In this document: positions 1 to 11,373 of the stretch, piece by piece | How positions within the stretch are numbered: position 1 is the first letter of the stretch | Layout of the letters: each line of letters starts with the position of its first letter | Assembly (NCBI GenBank): GCA_947462335.1 | Contig: OX381707.1 | Span: 59,869,773 to 59,933,772, forward strand | DNA from: Harmothoe impar | Taxonomy: Eukaryota > Annelida > Polychaeta > Phyllodocida > Polynoidae | Direction of reading: 5' to 3' | DNA length: 64,000 nucleotides | The notes under the pieces: generated by a model | The model's database searches: none | The model's input: the letters and a program-made list of their open reading frames with translations, nothing else | What the model was told of the DNA's origin: nothing | Program-made: the position numbers and the translations under genes

Positions 1-284
1 TAACAAGACCTCAGCTTGGCGAGTGAGGAGGCTATACAGGGTATATAGGAAGGTGTGCAACTAAATGTCCGCACCTATCCTTGGACGTGACCTAGATTCT
101 ACATACCAGTAGTTCCAATGAAAGAACCTAGGGTGTACAGTAGCACCACCTAGGGACTGCTGTGAACACTACTGGTATGCAGAGTGTATTTGTCAGGTCC
201 AATGATAGGTGCGGACTTTTAGTTGCACACCTTCCTATGTATACCCTGTATAGCCTCCTCACTCGCCAAGCTGAGGTCTTGTTA
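1..284. mobile_element. Foldback / inverted-repeat element
   Basis: Bases 1-112 are matched on the opposite strand by bases 169-284. The ends read TAACAAGACCTC and GAGGTCTTGTTA. The arms differ by a few substitutions and small indels around a central spacer of about 56 bases. This is the form of a foldback element or MITE with very long terminal inverted repeats. The left arm may continue outside the window, so the left end and any target duplication cannot be judged. No coding capacity is visible. Confidence 0.75.
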
Positions 285-555
285 AAACCTGTGATGGCAA
301 GGATAGGTACCAGCCTAATCACTATTGACTCCTATGTCAAGCCAAGCTGTCAATGTCAATGCCAATTCCCATACTATGCACATACAGGACCTATACTAGA
401 AGTTGAGTGGGTCCAGGGTGGCTCTTGAAATCACTCAAGCCCGCCCAAAGACAAACTGTGAAGTCCAACATAATTACCCCTCCCCCACCCCACACACACA
501 TGCACCAGCCCTGAAATAATATTTTACAGTCTTTAAAGTTAGGCCATCACAAGTC

Positions 556-785
556 CTCCTTGTGCCCCCCTCCTCCTCCCTGTGCTTCCCTGTGCCCTCT
601 CCTCCTCCTCCTGCATCTGCCCTCTCCCCCTGCCTCTGCCCTCTCCTCCTCCTCCCTCCTTTCTCTGCCCTCTCCTCCCTCTGCCCTCTCCTCCTTCCTA
701 TGCCCCCTCCTACTACCCCATCTACCCCTCCCCCCTCACTCCACCCCATTTTCCTCCTTCCTGTTACCTCCTCCTCCCTCTGACT
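556..785. repeat. Pyrimidine-rich low-complexity tract
   Basis: This is an almost pure C/T run on the plus strand, built from CCTCTCCTCCTCC-like units. The same tract is in copy B at 21000-21252 with different unit numbers. The proline/serine/leucine-rich open frames over it are compositional. Confidence 0.85.
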
Positions 786-1190
786 GCCAAGATGGCTGCC
801 GAAAACTCAAGATTGTCTGATTTCCTTGTGTGATACATGGATAGTAGGGGTTTCTAGGATGTAGAATCCATTTTCAGGCTCAGATTTTCAATCCGGGAAA
901 TTTCCAAGATGGCTGCCAAGATGGCCACCAAAAACTCAAGGTTGTCTGATTTCCATGTGTGATACATGGATAGTAGGGTTTTCTGGGATATAGAATCCAT
1001 TTTCAGGCTCAAATTTTCAATCCGAGAAATTTCCAAGATGGCTGCCAAGATGGCCACCAAAAACTCAAGATTGTCTGATTTCCTTGTATGACACATGTAT
1101 AATAGGGTTTTCTGGGGTGTAGAATCCATTTGTAGGCTCCGATTTTTGATCCAGGTAATTTTCAAGATGGCTGCCAAGATGTATTTGCAT
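781..1190. repeat. Tandem repeat, unit about 126-130 bp (copy A)
   Basis: Three to four imperfect units each contain AAGATGGCTGCCAAGATGG, then CTCAAGATTGTCTGATTTCC, then a GTAGAATCCATTTTCAGGCT block. The CTCAAG marker recurs at about 806, 936 and 1064. The array also exists in copy B. Confidence 0.85.
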
Positions 1191-1403
1191 AGGCATCAAT
1201 GGAGGTGCATTGGTACCTATTTGATTACATTGGGACATATTGGATTCTATTGTTATGCCATACATGAATTGCATAAGAACCGCAGAAACACCAAAAATTA
1301 TAAAACTATGCCCCCTTGTTTTCTCACCTGTAGTTCATAACAATCCTATAAAACCCAAAGCCACTACGGCTTTGCCGTAAAATCCTTGAATTTGTCCCCT
1401 TGT

Positions 1404-2580
1404 AATCATACCTATCCCCCCTAATATGGACCCAAGGAATTCAATGGTTCTATTGGTATGTTGTAAATACAGCTGGTTGCCTAGCAACGGCTATTCTAAT
1501 TGTTTATCTGCCTAGCAACACACATTTCCATGGTCCTAAAGTTGATTATCATCATACCCACCCCCCCTAATATGGACCCAAGAAATTCAATGGTTCTATT
1601 GGTTTGTTTCTTATACAGCTGGTTGCCTAGCAATGGCTATTCTAATTGTTTATCTGCCTAGCAACACACATTTCCATGGTCCTGAAGTTGATTATAATCA
1701 TACCTACCCCCCCAAATATGGACCCAAGGAATTCAATGGTTTTATCGGTTTGTTGCTAATACAGCTGGTTGCCTAGCAACGGCTATTCTAATTGTTTATC
1801 TGCCTAGAAACACACATTTCCATGGTCCTGAAGTTGATTATAATCATACCTACCCCCCCTAATATGGACTCAAGGAATTCAATTGTTCTATCGGTTTGTT
1901 GCTAATACAGCTGGTTGCCTAGCAACGGCTATTTTGATTGTTTATCTGCCTAGCAACACACATTTCCATGGTCCTGAAGTTGATTATAATCATACCTACC
2001 CCCCCTAATATGGACCCAAGGAATTTAATGGTTATATCGGTTTGTTGCTAATACAGCTGGTTGCCTAGCAACAGCTATTCTAATTGTTTATCTGCCTAGC
2101 AACACACATTTCCATGGTCCTAAGGTTGATTATCATCATACCTACCCTCCCTAATATGGACCCAAGAAATTCAATGGTTCCATCGGTTTGTTGCTAATAC
2201 AGATGGTTGCCTAGCAACGGCTATTCTAATTGTTTATCTGCCTAGCAACACAACTTTCCATGGTCCTAGGGTTAATTATAATCATACCTACCCCCCCTAA
2301 TATAGACCCAAGGAATTCAATGGTTCTTTCAGTTTGTTGCTTATACAGCTGGTTGCCTAGCAACGGCTATTCTAATTGTTTATCTGCCTAGCAACGCACA
2401 TTTCCATGGTCCTAAGGTTGATTATAATCAAACCTACCCCCTTATATGGACCCAAGGAATTCAATGGCTCTATCAGTTTGTTGCTAATCCAGCTGGTTGC
2501 CTAGCAACATCTATTGTAATTGTTTATCTGCCTAGCAACACACATTTCCTTACCCTCTAACATGGACCCAAGGAATTCAT
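1404..2580. repeat. 146-bp satellite array
   Basis: About eight head-to-tail units contain AATATGGACCCAAGGAATTC, a GTTGCCTAGCAAC palindrome, ATTGTTTATCTGCCTAGCAA and CACATTTCCATGGTCCT. The palindrome recurs at 1476, 1622, 1768, 1914, 2060, 2206, 2352 and 2496. The spacing is therefore exactly 146 bases, except 144 for the last. The array lies in an LHPP intron and is missing from copy B. Confidence 0.92.
1476..2508. promoter_or_regulatory. Array of X-box-like palindromes (possible RFX sites)
   Basis: Each satellite unit carries GTTGCCTAGCAAC, an inverted repeat GTTGC-N3-GCAAC. This is the known layout of X-box sites bound by RFX transcription factors. Seven of eight copies are intact; the one at 1622 has GCAAT at its right end. 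A half site, CTGCCTAGCAACACA, follows in most units. The motif is visible; regulatory function is inference. Confidence 0.4.
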
Positions 2581-2709
2581 AGGAAATATCATATTTGAAG
2601 TAATATCATCCTTCCCCCTGATAACCCCTTCCCAGCCCTGCTTTTTGGGTGTCTTAAATTGGTTCCCTTCAAACATACCAGCCATGTAGACATTATGTCT
2701 CTTTGAATG

Positions 2710-2781
2710 CAAGAATTGCGGTTGTTGCCGCGTATAAAAATGCCTGAGGCATTTTTTACGCGGCAACAACCGCAATTCTTG
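2710..2781. repeat. Near-perfect 34-35 bp hairpin
   Basis: The arm 2710-2744 (starting CAAGAATTGCGGTTGTTGCC) pairs with 2748-2781 across a three-base TGA loop, with one base of difference. It lies in the LHPP intron of copy A, in the stretch deleted from copy B. It may be a minimal foldback element, a cruciform site or a small-RNA precursor. Confidence 0.8.
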
Positions 2782-2967
2782 TTAAGAAAATGAAGCTAGG
2801 ATTTACTTGTTATAACCTATTTCGTTTAGAAAAATAAATATAAATTTAACATCAGGATATTGTTTCTTTTGATGAATAAATATCTGGTATCATGTATGCG
2901 CATGATATTTGACTCACAATTTTAGATACCTAGGTAAATCAAAATAAATTGGTTCTTATCTTGCAAG

Positions 2968-4546
2968 GAAATACTACAAGGAGTTGGATAAACTGAAACT
3001 GGACGTTGGCCCATACATGAAAGCCCTTGAGGTAGGATGACAGATAAATTCCGTATCAGAGTTATAATATACAATTAAGTCCTAGGCCTACACTTAGTAT
3101 ATGTATATACGTGGTTGTGCTGACGTTGAATGGTACTACCATTGGAAGAAAGACACTGTCCCAACCAAATGATCCGATAGAAATATTATCGACAGCTTTT
3201 AAATCCTTATTGATACAGTTTAAAACACTTGTAAGCATCTGTCCCTCTTTCAGTATGCGGCTGATGCTGAGGCGGAGGTGGTCGGCAAGCCAGCAGCCAC
3301 CTTCTTCCTCACAGCACTCAAAGACATGGGGGTGGAGCCACAACATGTAAGTGCCCGTATTGTTGTTATTGATAAAATAAATTAAGTGACCGATATGTGT
3401 TAGAAGCCATTGAAAATGTTTCTCAATTTGTTTCAACCCATTAGGCCAGGGGGGGGGGGGGTTGAGGCGACATGCTCCCAACATCCAAAAGTTTGGCTCC
3501 CTGCTTGGCGCTCAAGATTTTGTAAACTATCGATATATTTTCCTATTGGCCTGTAGTCTTGCCGCAGGTTGTGGTTACAATAACTGATAAGACACACCCT
3601 GACTGGTACCTTGTCCCTGGGCCGCGTCAACCAGCTCCAGTCCTGACTAGGCCCTATAAGGCGGAGGGTCGTCAACCCCAGGGTTTACCAGATACCTGTA
3701 GATTACAATGTTATGGGAGCAGTGGCTTAATTTCAGAATATTGTCTATTTCAGGCACTGATGATTGGGGACGATATTGTCAATGATGTGGGCGGTGCCCA
3801 GGCCTGCGGTATGATGGGCCTGCAGGTTCGCACCGGCAAATTCAGGTATTTATAACTCCGCTTTAACTAGTCTAGTGCCGTAGTTTGATGTATTAAAGAG
3901 TTCAATGGAAACTACTGTAAATTCTCGCATATCATCGGGACTCGCGTAGTAGCCGCATCTAGACTCTGGGAAAATTCTAAGCCTAACAGGTGGACTGATC
4001 TTGGCAACTTTAATATTATACTATATATACATGTACTAGTAAAAAGATGCCCCCTCTGACTTTGGGACGATCCTATAAGCAGCACTGGCGATCTGACTTG
4101 CGTACTAGCCGCTGCCTCTGCGTGAAAAGTTATGGTAGTTGAGATTTTGGTCTCTAGGTGACATGTTCACATGAAAATGGGCAATAATTAAAAAGGTTGG
4201 CTCAGAGTACTAAAAGTGTGATATACCCGTCACAGAGATGTCACTCCCGAGTCGACAAAATGTAGGAAATCTTAAGATATTGGTCAATCTACTGTAGGAA
4301 ATTAGCTTGATTGAATACGGAAATTCTAGCAAAGAAAGTAGGAATTCGTTCAAAAGTAGGAAAAGTGGCATCTCTGCTGTTAAGTATTACAGTAGGATCA
4401 AGGTCAGTTCTCCATGTTAACTTATTTGACTTTCCCGTTCTGCTCTGCGTTATAGGCCGTGCGATGAGCCGCATGCTTCTGTTGTGCCAGATGGCTACGT
4501 CAACGACCTGGCACAAGCCGTGGACCTCCTGCTCGCCAATAGGTGA
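2968..4546 (+). CDS. LHPP: LHPP, last four exons (copy A)
   Basis: LHPP is a cytosolic HAD-superfamily enzyme that hydrolyses P-N bonds of phosphohistidine and phospholysine, and inorganic pyrophosphate. Four exons are visible: 2968-3031, 3254-3346, 3754-3845 and 4456-4546 (stop TGA 4544-4546), all with AG/GT borders and consistent phase. They encode the LDVGPYMKALE segment, a VVGKP segment (the conserved lysine region of HAD proteins), the metal-binding motif MIGDDIVNDVGGAQ, then QVRTGKFR and a GYVNDLAQAVDLLL tail. The RTGKFR and tail pattern fits LHPP better than its relative HDHD2. Earlier exons must lie left of the window. This copy keeps the exon at 2968 that copy B lacks, so it is probably the 3' end of the working gene. 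A poly(A) signal follows at 4811. Confidence 0.88.
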
Positions 4547-4810
4547 AACAACAGTGTACAGATATATTTATATATAGGTAGAACCAGAGACCATTCCAAT
4601 TCTGTGTTCACTATAATGACTTTCAGCATGACTAATGTAGATGTGTCTGCACTAGTTTCATATTCAAGGCTGCTTCGGCTGATATAAATCCATAACCCTA
4701 TGCTCATTTCTGTAAAAAGTGATATTGCAAGAGGTTTGTGGGGCTTCCGTGGAATAATGTGAAAGTCTTTGTGTTCTAGCAAAAAAGACCTGTATTTTGT
4801 GATGTGATAT

Positions 4811-4816
4811 AATAAA
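4811..4816 (+). terminator. AATAAA poly(A) signal of LHPP copy A
   Basis: An AATAAA hexamer lies 265 bases after the LHPP stop codon, before the tail-to-tail BTB gene. The equivalent hexamer exists in copy B. Confidence 0.5.
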
Positions 4817-7085
4817 AGAAGTATACAACTGTTATTGATTGTACGTGTATGTATTCTTTAATTATATACCAGACAGTAACAAAAGTCGTACATAGCAGCA
4901 TTGGCGTGAACAATTAAAAAGAAATAATCAACAACATGATGGTGATAGCCAACACCAACAGTATGAAAACGGTTATAGGAAGCACTCGTTGTGTAGATAG
5001 ACATAAAATTAAATCCAAACTATGTTACATTTTTGGCACTTGGGAATACTGTTGCTGAGGTTTGCATGGTGAAACCTAGCAAATAAAACATGTACACATA
5101 ACAGGACTAAATCGATTTCACTAAAGTATGTATACGGTTCTATCCCGATCAATACTAAATTGCACAGAATATTTTCATATGTTATTCCACATTGCTATGC
5201 CTCTTCTTTGATGACATAGTTTTTGGGAACACTGCTATAATTATTTCGAATCTTACAAACATATATAACACAGTTTAAATATTGAAGACTGACTATATAA
5301 GTCTGATCAAATGTTGGTCAATCAACTATCAACTACAAGAAGCATTATTTCATGTAGGTTACAAGTTCATCCGATGTCTTTTACAAAAAGCAGTTTTTGG
5401 CATGATCACAGGTTCGCTTTTGACTTAAGATAAATGTTCACTTATTATACACATAATATTCGTATCATAATACTGGTTTTGCTTTCAGATGTAAACATAA
5501 TGGTATGAGTGTAAAGAGTTTAACATAAGCTGTATACTACATATCGAATCAGGTTAAAAATGATAACCATCTTCCCCATCTCAGAAAGCAAGATGTTTCA
5601 ACAATTTTCTACATTTTCTAAAAGTAGACTTAGATTTGTCATGAGCATTGATATACATAAAGTTGAGTATGTCCCAGATGGGTTGAGTTTTATAAGATCC
5701 TCCGTTAATGGTGTTTTATGAAGATGGGAAGAGCAGCGAGAAGGTAACGTAGAGCGGAGCCACCGCCCTCTCTACAGTAAGCACCTACAAGCAAAAATAT
5801 ACCGTCACATTCAATTCAATTTCAATAGCAAAAGTGTTAAAATTTTAATAAAGCCACTATTTGGCACGTTCTACCACACAATACATTATATCATTTCATT
5901 ATCGTATTAATCTTAAGTATTGTATGTGAGGTTTCTGGAAATCGGACCGATACATTTATAATATATATTGGAAAATTAGAAAGTCAAACTGCTTTTTCTT
6001 TAGTTTCAAGCTTTATCCGAAGACCATTGTGACAGATAAAAGAGGAGCTGTGATACAAAAGCAAATGTTCAAATGTATTCGTGGACATACCTCGCTTTTG
6101 CTGGTCTTGGGGGTGAGACCAAAGCGTTGTGACATCATGCCGGTGGTCACCATCTGACACTGCTTGTCTCCGTCAAAGTACTGCACCCGGATACAGTAGC
6201 GCACATCACGGTCAGGTCGCATGGAGAATGTGTGTCGCTCACACTGCCGGAAGGACAGGATAGGGTCTCCAGGCTTGAGGCGCTAGAAGTAATGAGATGT
6301 ACCATTATATGCACTACTCGCGATAAAGCAGCATTTCTTGTACTAATATTTCAAGATACAGGGATATATCTTATAACTCCCCGATGAACTTCACGACTCA
6401 CGAGATGGACTGAGATATCGTAGAATCGATCTTAACCATATTTGATTTACATCAAGATTTAAGTAGCGACTGCAAGCCATTATTCTCTAGCATCACAAAA
6501 AGATTACCTACCTGCATATAGAGAGTGTAGTAGCCCGTCTTATTCTGTCGCACAGCCTTGAGCTCAAAGTGAAAGCCGTGCAGAGACAGAATCTCTGAGT
6601 GGTAGTGGGGCTCATCGTCTAACATGAAGCCTTGCCGCACAGCGAAAGTGTTGAAATTGTTCATGAGCCACATGTCGCCACCACCCTGGAGCGCATGGTA
6701 GTGCTGTGACAAGATCCGTACCACCCAGGCCTGGGGAATGACGTTCATACCTTGGACGTCATTCAGGCTGTTGGCTGAAGTAACAAAAGTTTAAGAAATA
6801 TAGCTGCCATTGAACTCAGCCAGTGTGAATCAAGTAGACAACAATTATCTATTCAGATTTTCTATAATTTTGACCAAAGATGATTTCCATGTCTGAATAT
6901 ATAGAAAAGCTCATAAATAGGGACAAGTTTCATAGGATATACAAACTTACTTTTTTGTTTATCATAGGGATAAGTTCAAAACAATCTTGTCTTGAGTTGA
7001 TCTAATTGGGTACGACCTACGGGAGTTCAGTAGTGCATAGTGTTTAACATTGTTCCGGCAGATATCTATTGGATACAAATAATAA

Positions 7086-7351
7086 GGGAGTATTCATTTA
7101 TTAATTACAGGGGGGGGGGTGGCCAGATTTCGCGTGGAGGCGCGTAACGTGTAGAATGTATCATGCCTCGCCGAAAAAATTCCGCCCCCCCCCCTTTGAA
7201 CTATAGTAACATTTAGGCTTTTTTGCTTAAAAGAGGCTGACATTTTTACGCCCCCCCCCTCCCTCAAGAGGGGTCAGAATTTTTTATGCCCCCCCCAGGA
7301 GGGGTCAGAAATCTTTACCCCCCTCCCCTGTAACTAATAAATGACAACTCC
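7086..7351. mobile_element. MITE with TAA target duplication, copy 1
   Basis: The ends are GGGAGTATTCATTTATTAAT and an imperfect complement (ATTTATTAGTTAC strand), flanked on each side by TAA (7083-7085 and 7352-7354). The inside is GC-biased with long G and C runs and GAGGGGTCAG repeats. There are five copies in the window. A 3-bp TWA target duplication is typical of PIF/Harbinger transposons; the family assignment is inference. It lies in a BTB intron and is shared with copy B (26152). Confidence 0.75.
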
Positions 7352-7553
7352 TAATGTACTTACTATCTGTAACACCGTGAAGGCGGAGTGCCATGAAGAG
7401 GGCCGTGAAGTGCTGACCCTCCTCCCGGTCTAGGAGAGCGGACGACTTGGGTAAACTGAAAGAATTTGGGATGCAAATTATAGTACGGTACTAAACCTAC
7501 AAAGTTGTATACTGCTGACTCATCATTGACTCATGAATTCTGACCCTTAGAGT

Positions 7554-7691
7554 ACCGTAAAACCTGCGGCTTATACGAGAGTTTTTGCTCCTATAGTACA
7601 GTACAAAAGTCACCATAATCAGATGGCCAGTGCGGCTTATAGGATCGGCCCAAACTCGGGGTGCGGCTTATACGCAAGGTTTTACGGTATT
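7554..7691. repeat. Inverted-repeat element of the TACCGTAAA / GGCTTATACGC family
   Basis: It begins TACCGTAAAACCTGCGGCTT and ends with GGCTTATACGCAAGG and TTTTACGGTA. The phrases GCGGCTTATAGGATCG and GTGCGGCTTATACGC are shared with the copy near 54930 and, diverged, with 20001, 31065, 35611 and 48700. Confidence 0.7.
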
Positions 7692-8315
7692 GTGCTCTAA
7701 TGTGCTATGATTTTTTTTGTCATCGTGATACATGAATGCAGCATTCAATCATCTAGCCCCTACAGGGTTTATACAATCCCAAAGCGTTATTATGATGCAA
7801 GTCTGGTGATTGGTGAGTGGACTTGCCAGTTCTGTGTGCATGCCAACTAAGTGAGTCACGGGCGGTGCGTTAGTGCATCATGACAACCAATGAACATACT
7901 TCCATGTAGCTTGAATATATAAAGCTGTTCCTTCGGTAACGCGGAGCGTTTCCCTCGGTAAAATTCTAATTTTACTTCACCTTACAAGGTAAGCCTCGCA
8001 CAATTAGAAAGCACTATGCTGCCCTTAACGGTTTACACCAGAGCAGCCTTACCTGTTGAAGAAGGTGAGCACCGAGGAGTAGGTAGGCATCAGTTGTACG
8101 GTGGGGTTCATCTGGAGGAACACCCAGTAGATGAGCACCCGGTACAGCCAGAACTCGCTGTACGTGAACAACCTGCAATAGTCAATGTGTCTCATGTTAA
8201 GTATTGTTACATTTTTGTATTGTGCGTTTAAGCACATGCGGCTCAAAATAAAAGAGCAAATGTCCCGTTTAAGCGCAGGTGTAGGACCACTCTGAACCCA
8301 AAATTTCTCTATTAA

Positions 8316-8558
8316 CCCTTTAAGGACGGCATGTCGCTAAAAGATGACATTCGTCTTCATGATGCACCAATGCAGCCCCGGCGAGTAACTCGCTAGTGCT
8401 GCATTGGTGCATCATGCCAACCCTACGGGGGTGTCTCAACCCCATAGGGTAAGCATGATGCTTGAATGCATCACTGGTGAGTTATTCGCCAGAGCTGCAG
8501 TCATGCATCAGGACGACCAAGGCATGATCCATTAATGCACTATGCCGTCCTTAAAGGG
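8316..8558. mobile_element. piggyBac-like MITE with TTAA target duplication
   Basis: The element starts CCCTTTAAGGACGGCAT and ends ATGCCGTCCTTAAAGGG, flanked on both sides by TTAA (8312-8315 and 8559-8562). Inside is a second inverted repeat (GATGCACCAATGCAGC / GCTGCATTGGTGCATC). TTAA duplications and CCC-GGG ends are diagnostic of the piggyBac superfamily. No transposase is present. The corresponding site in copy B lacks the element and some flank. Confidence 0.8.
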
Positions 8559-9221
8559 TTAAAGGCCTCAATATCAACAGAAGGGATAATAGCCTAAACG
8601 GGGACTTGGAATTTATTAGCGCAGATGCACTTAATGAGGTATTTATGTTACAAATGCGGCATACCAGGGTGTTATCAGCTTGCTTGATAAGGCAGATAGT
8701 GACAAACGAGTTTATCGGTACATGTACAGTATTTCTTAACCAATTTGTGAGAAAATCCACAACACTAGTAAACAATAGAAAACATGTTGCCGTCTAATCT
8801 CAGATGTGTTCAAAGAGCTATCAAGTGGTATAGAACTGGCTAAATCATTCAAGAGTAAGCTATGGGGAGCTTTAAGGAATATTTTGCTGTTTGCCTCTTT
8901 ATCTCTCAATTCTATCCTATACAACTTGTAGCAATACGGTCCTAGAGTCAGGGATTATTCTTAGGGAGAGATAATTGGGATTACCTGTTGGATTTGAGGA
9001 TTTTCTGCAGCAAATCCATGGGCAGCTCTCGCAGTTGGATTTCTGAGGAAAGCTGTAAATTTAAAGTAATATAAGGCTTAATGGCACGTTTCCAAATCAC
9101 TTTGAAGCTAAATATATATCACGAATCTTGATTATGAATGGAAATTATGCTATACATGTGAGCACAAGTAGGTCAAAACGAGGTAAATGCCTTAAATTTC
9201 TTCTAAATCATTCAGGTTATT

Positions 9222-9395
9222 GTGGTGTCATAGTACAAAAAGCTGACAAAATCCCTGGTTCTGACCCTATTTTTCTCCTTCAGATGGGCAAAAGGTTGGG
9301 TTCTTTTGAGTGTGCAGTATTGAATGACCCTTTAAATTAAAGCTTAACACATATCTGATTTTTTTAATTTGCATCCCGCATAAAAAAGTGTGTTC
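9222..9395. repeat. Dispersed repeat shared with the right end of the window
   Basis: The stretch containing CTGGTTCTGACC, TTTTCTCCTTCAGA, TTCTTTTGAGTGTGCAGTA and TTAAAGCTTAACACATATCT reappears in the same orientation near 63850-64000. Copy B lacks most of it: its sequence jumps from GGTTCTGAC to TTTTTATATT, about 270 bases missing. Confidence 0.7.
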
Positions 9396-9814
9396 CGATT
9401 TTGCACTAGTTGCCATGGAAACTGACTTACCCAAACTGGAGAAATTTTACAGGTGCCCAGCAACCTTTGACCTTGACCTTTGACCCCTTTAAGCACCACC
9501 AAGTGTTACCATGGCAAAAACGAACTTTTTATATTTTTTTTACCAAGGCCTCTGGCAAAAATTTAGGCCACAGATAATGATTCTGTGACAAATACGTTGT
9601 GGGGGCGAATTTGTACTGTACCTTGGGTACGAGGTTGAGCTCTAGCCAGCGTTCACAGGCAGCGCGAACCCGTTCCTGGTGAGTGCGGGCCGCTGCGTCG
9701 TGGTATCCACATACCGTGCGGCAATTAATGGTTCTCAGCATGATACTGGCACAGCTACAAGTAGATTCAACCAGTGTATGAGTAACTTACTTCATATTTG
9801 AGAGTTATACATAG

Positions 9815-10132
9815 TGTAATAGAAAGACTAAGGCCGGCTGGGGAATGCAAGGAACACGAGAACACAGACAGTTTATGAATAAAGGCTTGTATTCAGGAAA
9901 GTGCTTGACTAGAGGTTATTAATTATACATAAGGCACATCGACAGTTCTTATGACCAACTGCGGAGTTAGGAGCTCAGGGAGTACGTCCGTCGCCAAGCT
10001 TGAGCCAAAGTAGACTGAGGCACGACTCCGCAGCGCGCCCTAATATAGGGCTCGCTACGGAGGCGCCCTCTGGTGGGCGGCGGACGAACTACTCCTGCGC
10101 TCCAGACTCCGCAGCGGCTCCTTCCCGCTACA
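9815..10132 (-). repeat. 3' LTR of retroelement 1
   Basis: This is a 318-bp LTR in TGT...ACA form. It is nearly identical to 18940-19257; the difference seen is GACTGAGGCAC against GACTGAAGCAC. Confidence 0.95.
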
Positions 10133-10347
10133 CCCTTCCCTCGTTATTTACAGCTGTACCCTCCCTCCCTAATCGAAGTAGAGATAAATATAGCGACTCC
10201 GCAATACCGGATTACAATTGGTGGTATCCCTGCGGCTTAACTCTAGTTACTTTTGATTCAACATGCTTATTTATATAGCGCTGCTCCTGCGAAGTTACAG
10301 TCATAAACGGTGAGATCGGCTCGATCCTATTCTAACAATAATAATAT

Positions 10348-11373
10348 TTAAAACTGCACGACTCCCGTGGGCCCGTGCCGGTGGGATCCTAGCACTCGGG
10401 CGGCTGAAGGGGGGCCACTCCCTGGGCGAGAGGTTGGGGAGTGTCTTTGCTGTCGAGCACTGGTGGGTGTGCGGAGTGGCCTGGTTCGCGTTCCCCCCAG
10501 TCGCTGCTCCTCCGCCGCCTTCTGATGATATTTGGCTCTTCCCTGTAGCCCTCCCCACTTCTGAGTGGGCGCCGGGGGCACCACCCTTTCCGTCTCCGGT
10601 CTGGCGGACTCCTTTTGTAATTTACGCCGCGGGTGGCTGTCTTGTGGTGACCGCCACTCCTCCGGTGCCGCTGCAGGGGGAAAATCCTGTACTAGAGCGT
10701 CCAGGTGGGGGTTGGGTGGGGGGTGGGGTTCGTCTGGTTCCCTCAAGGGGGTAGACGTAGGGGGCCGGTCGGGATCATAAGGGTAAAACACTACTCTGTG
10801 CGTGGGGTTGCTGGGTGGCAACAGTGTTACCAGAGAGTTGTTCCACTCCCCGTCGTCGCTGCGCCCCTCCTGCCAGACTACGTCTCCCGAGCCATCCCAC
10901 ATAGCCAGGAGATGTACCATCAGGTTGGCGGGCATGATAAAAAGCTCGCCGGCTACCTGAGGCTTCGCGGGCACCACCCTCCGCGTGTCGGCCTGTCCAG
11001 TCGTGGGGGTGGACGTGCCGGGGATGGTAGCGTCTGGTTCTCCCTCTGGAGGTGGGGACTGTTCCGGGCGTGGTGACTCTTCGCCTGCTACCTCCCGTGG
11101 GGAGATGGTGACGGTGGTGCGCGTCACTTGCTCCTCCCCCTCCTCTTCCTCCTCGGAGAGGGCTATACGGTGGTATCGCACTGGGGGGCGCGGGGGGGGC
11201 TCTTCCACCTCAATGACGTACCCCGCGCTGTGCGGAATAAAAAGACCTGGGGAAGTCTGCGCAGGGGAGGAGAGGGTATGGGTGAGCGACCTTTCGGTGG
11301 GAGGGGGAACTCCTGCTGCCACCAGAGCCTCCTTCTCCTCTGGAGTATCCCCAAAGCTTAGGTAGATGCGCAT
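10348..11373 (-). pseudogene. ORF3 of retroelement 1, C-terminus lost
   Basis: These 341 codons match the first three quarters of ORF3 in retroelement 2 (44806-46110), then end in unrelated residues. A deletion of about 0.73 kb, with two bases shared at the join, removes the rest. The frame is proline-rich and holds a folded-looking core around ELFIMPANLMVHLLAMWDG. I recognise no family. Confidence 0.65.

Noticed and set aside
560..833. Several overlapping proline/serine/leucine-rich open frames of 70-90 codons
   Set aside because: They arise from the pyrimidine-rich tract in all frames; the same happens at 21000-21333.
2968..4546. HDHD2 instead of LHPP
   Set aside because: The QVRTGKFR segment and the GYVNDLAQAVDLLL ending fit LHPP better; HDHD2 typically has a KTGKYR-type segment.
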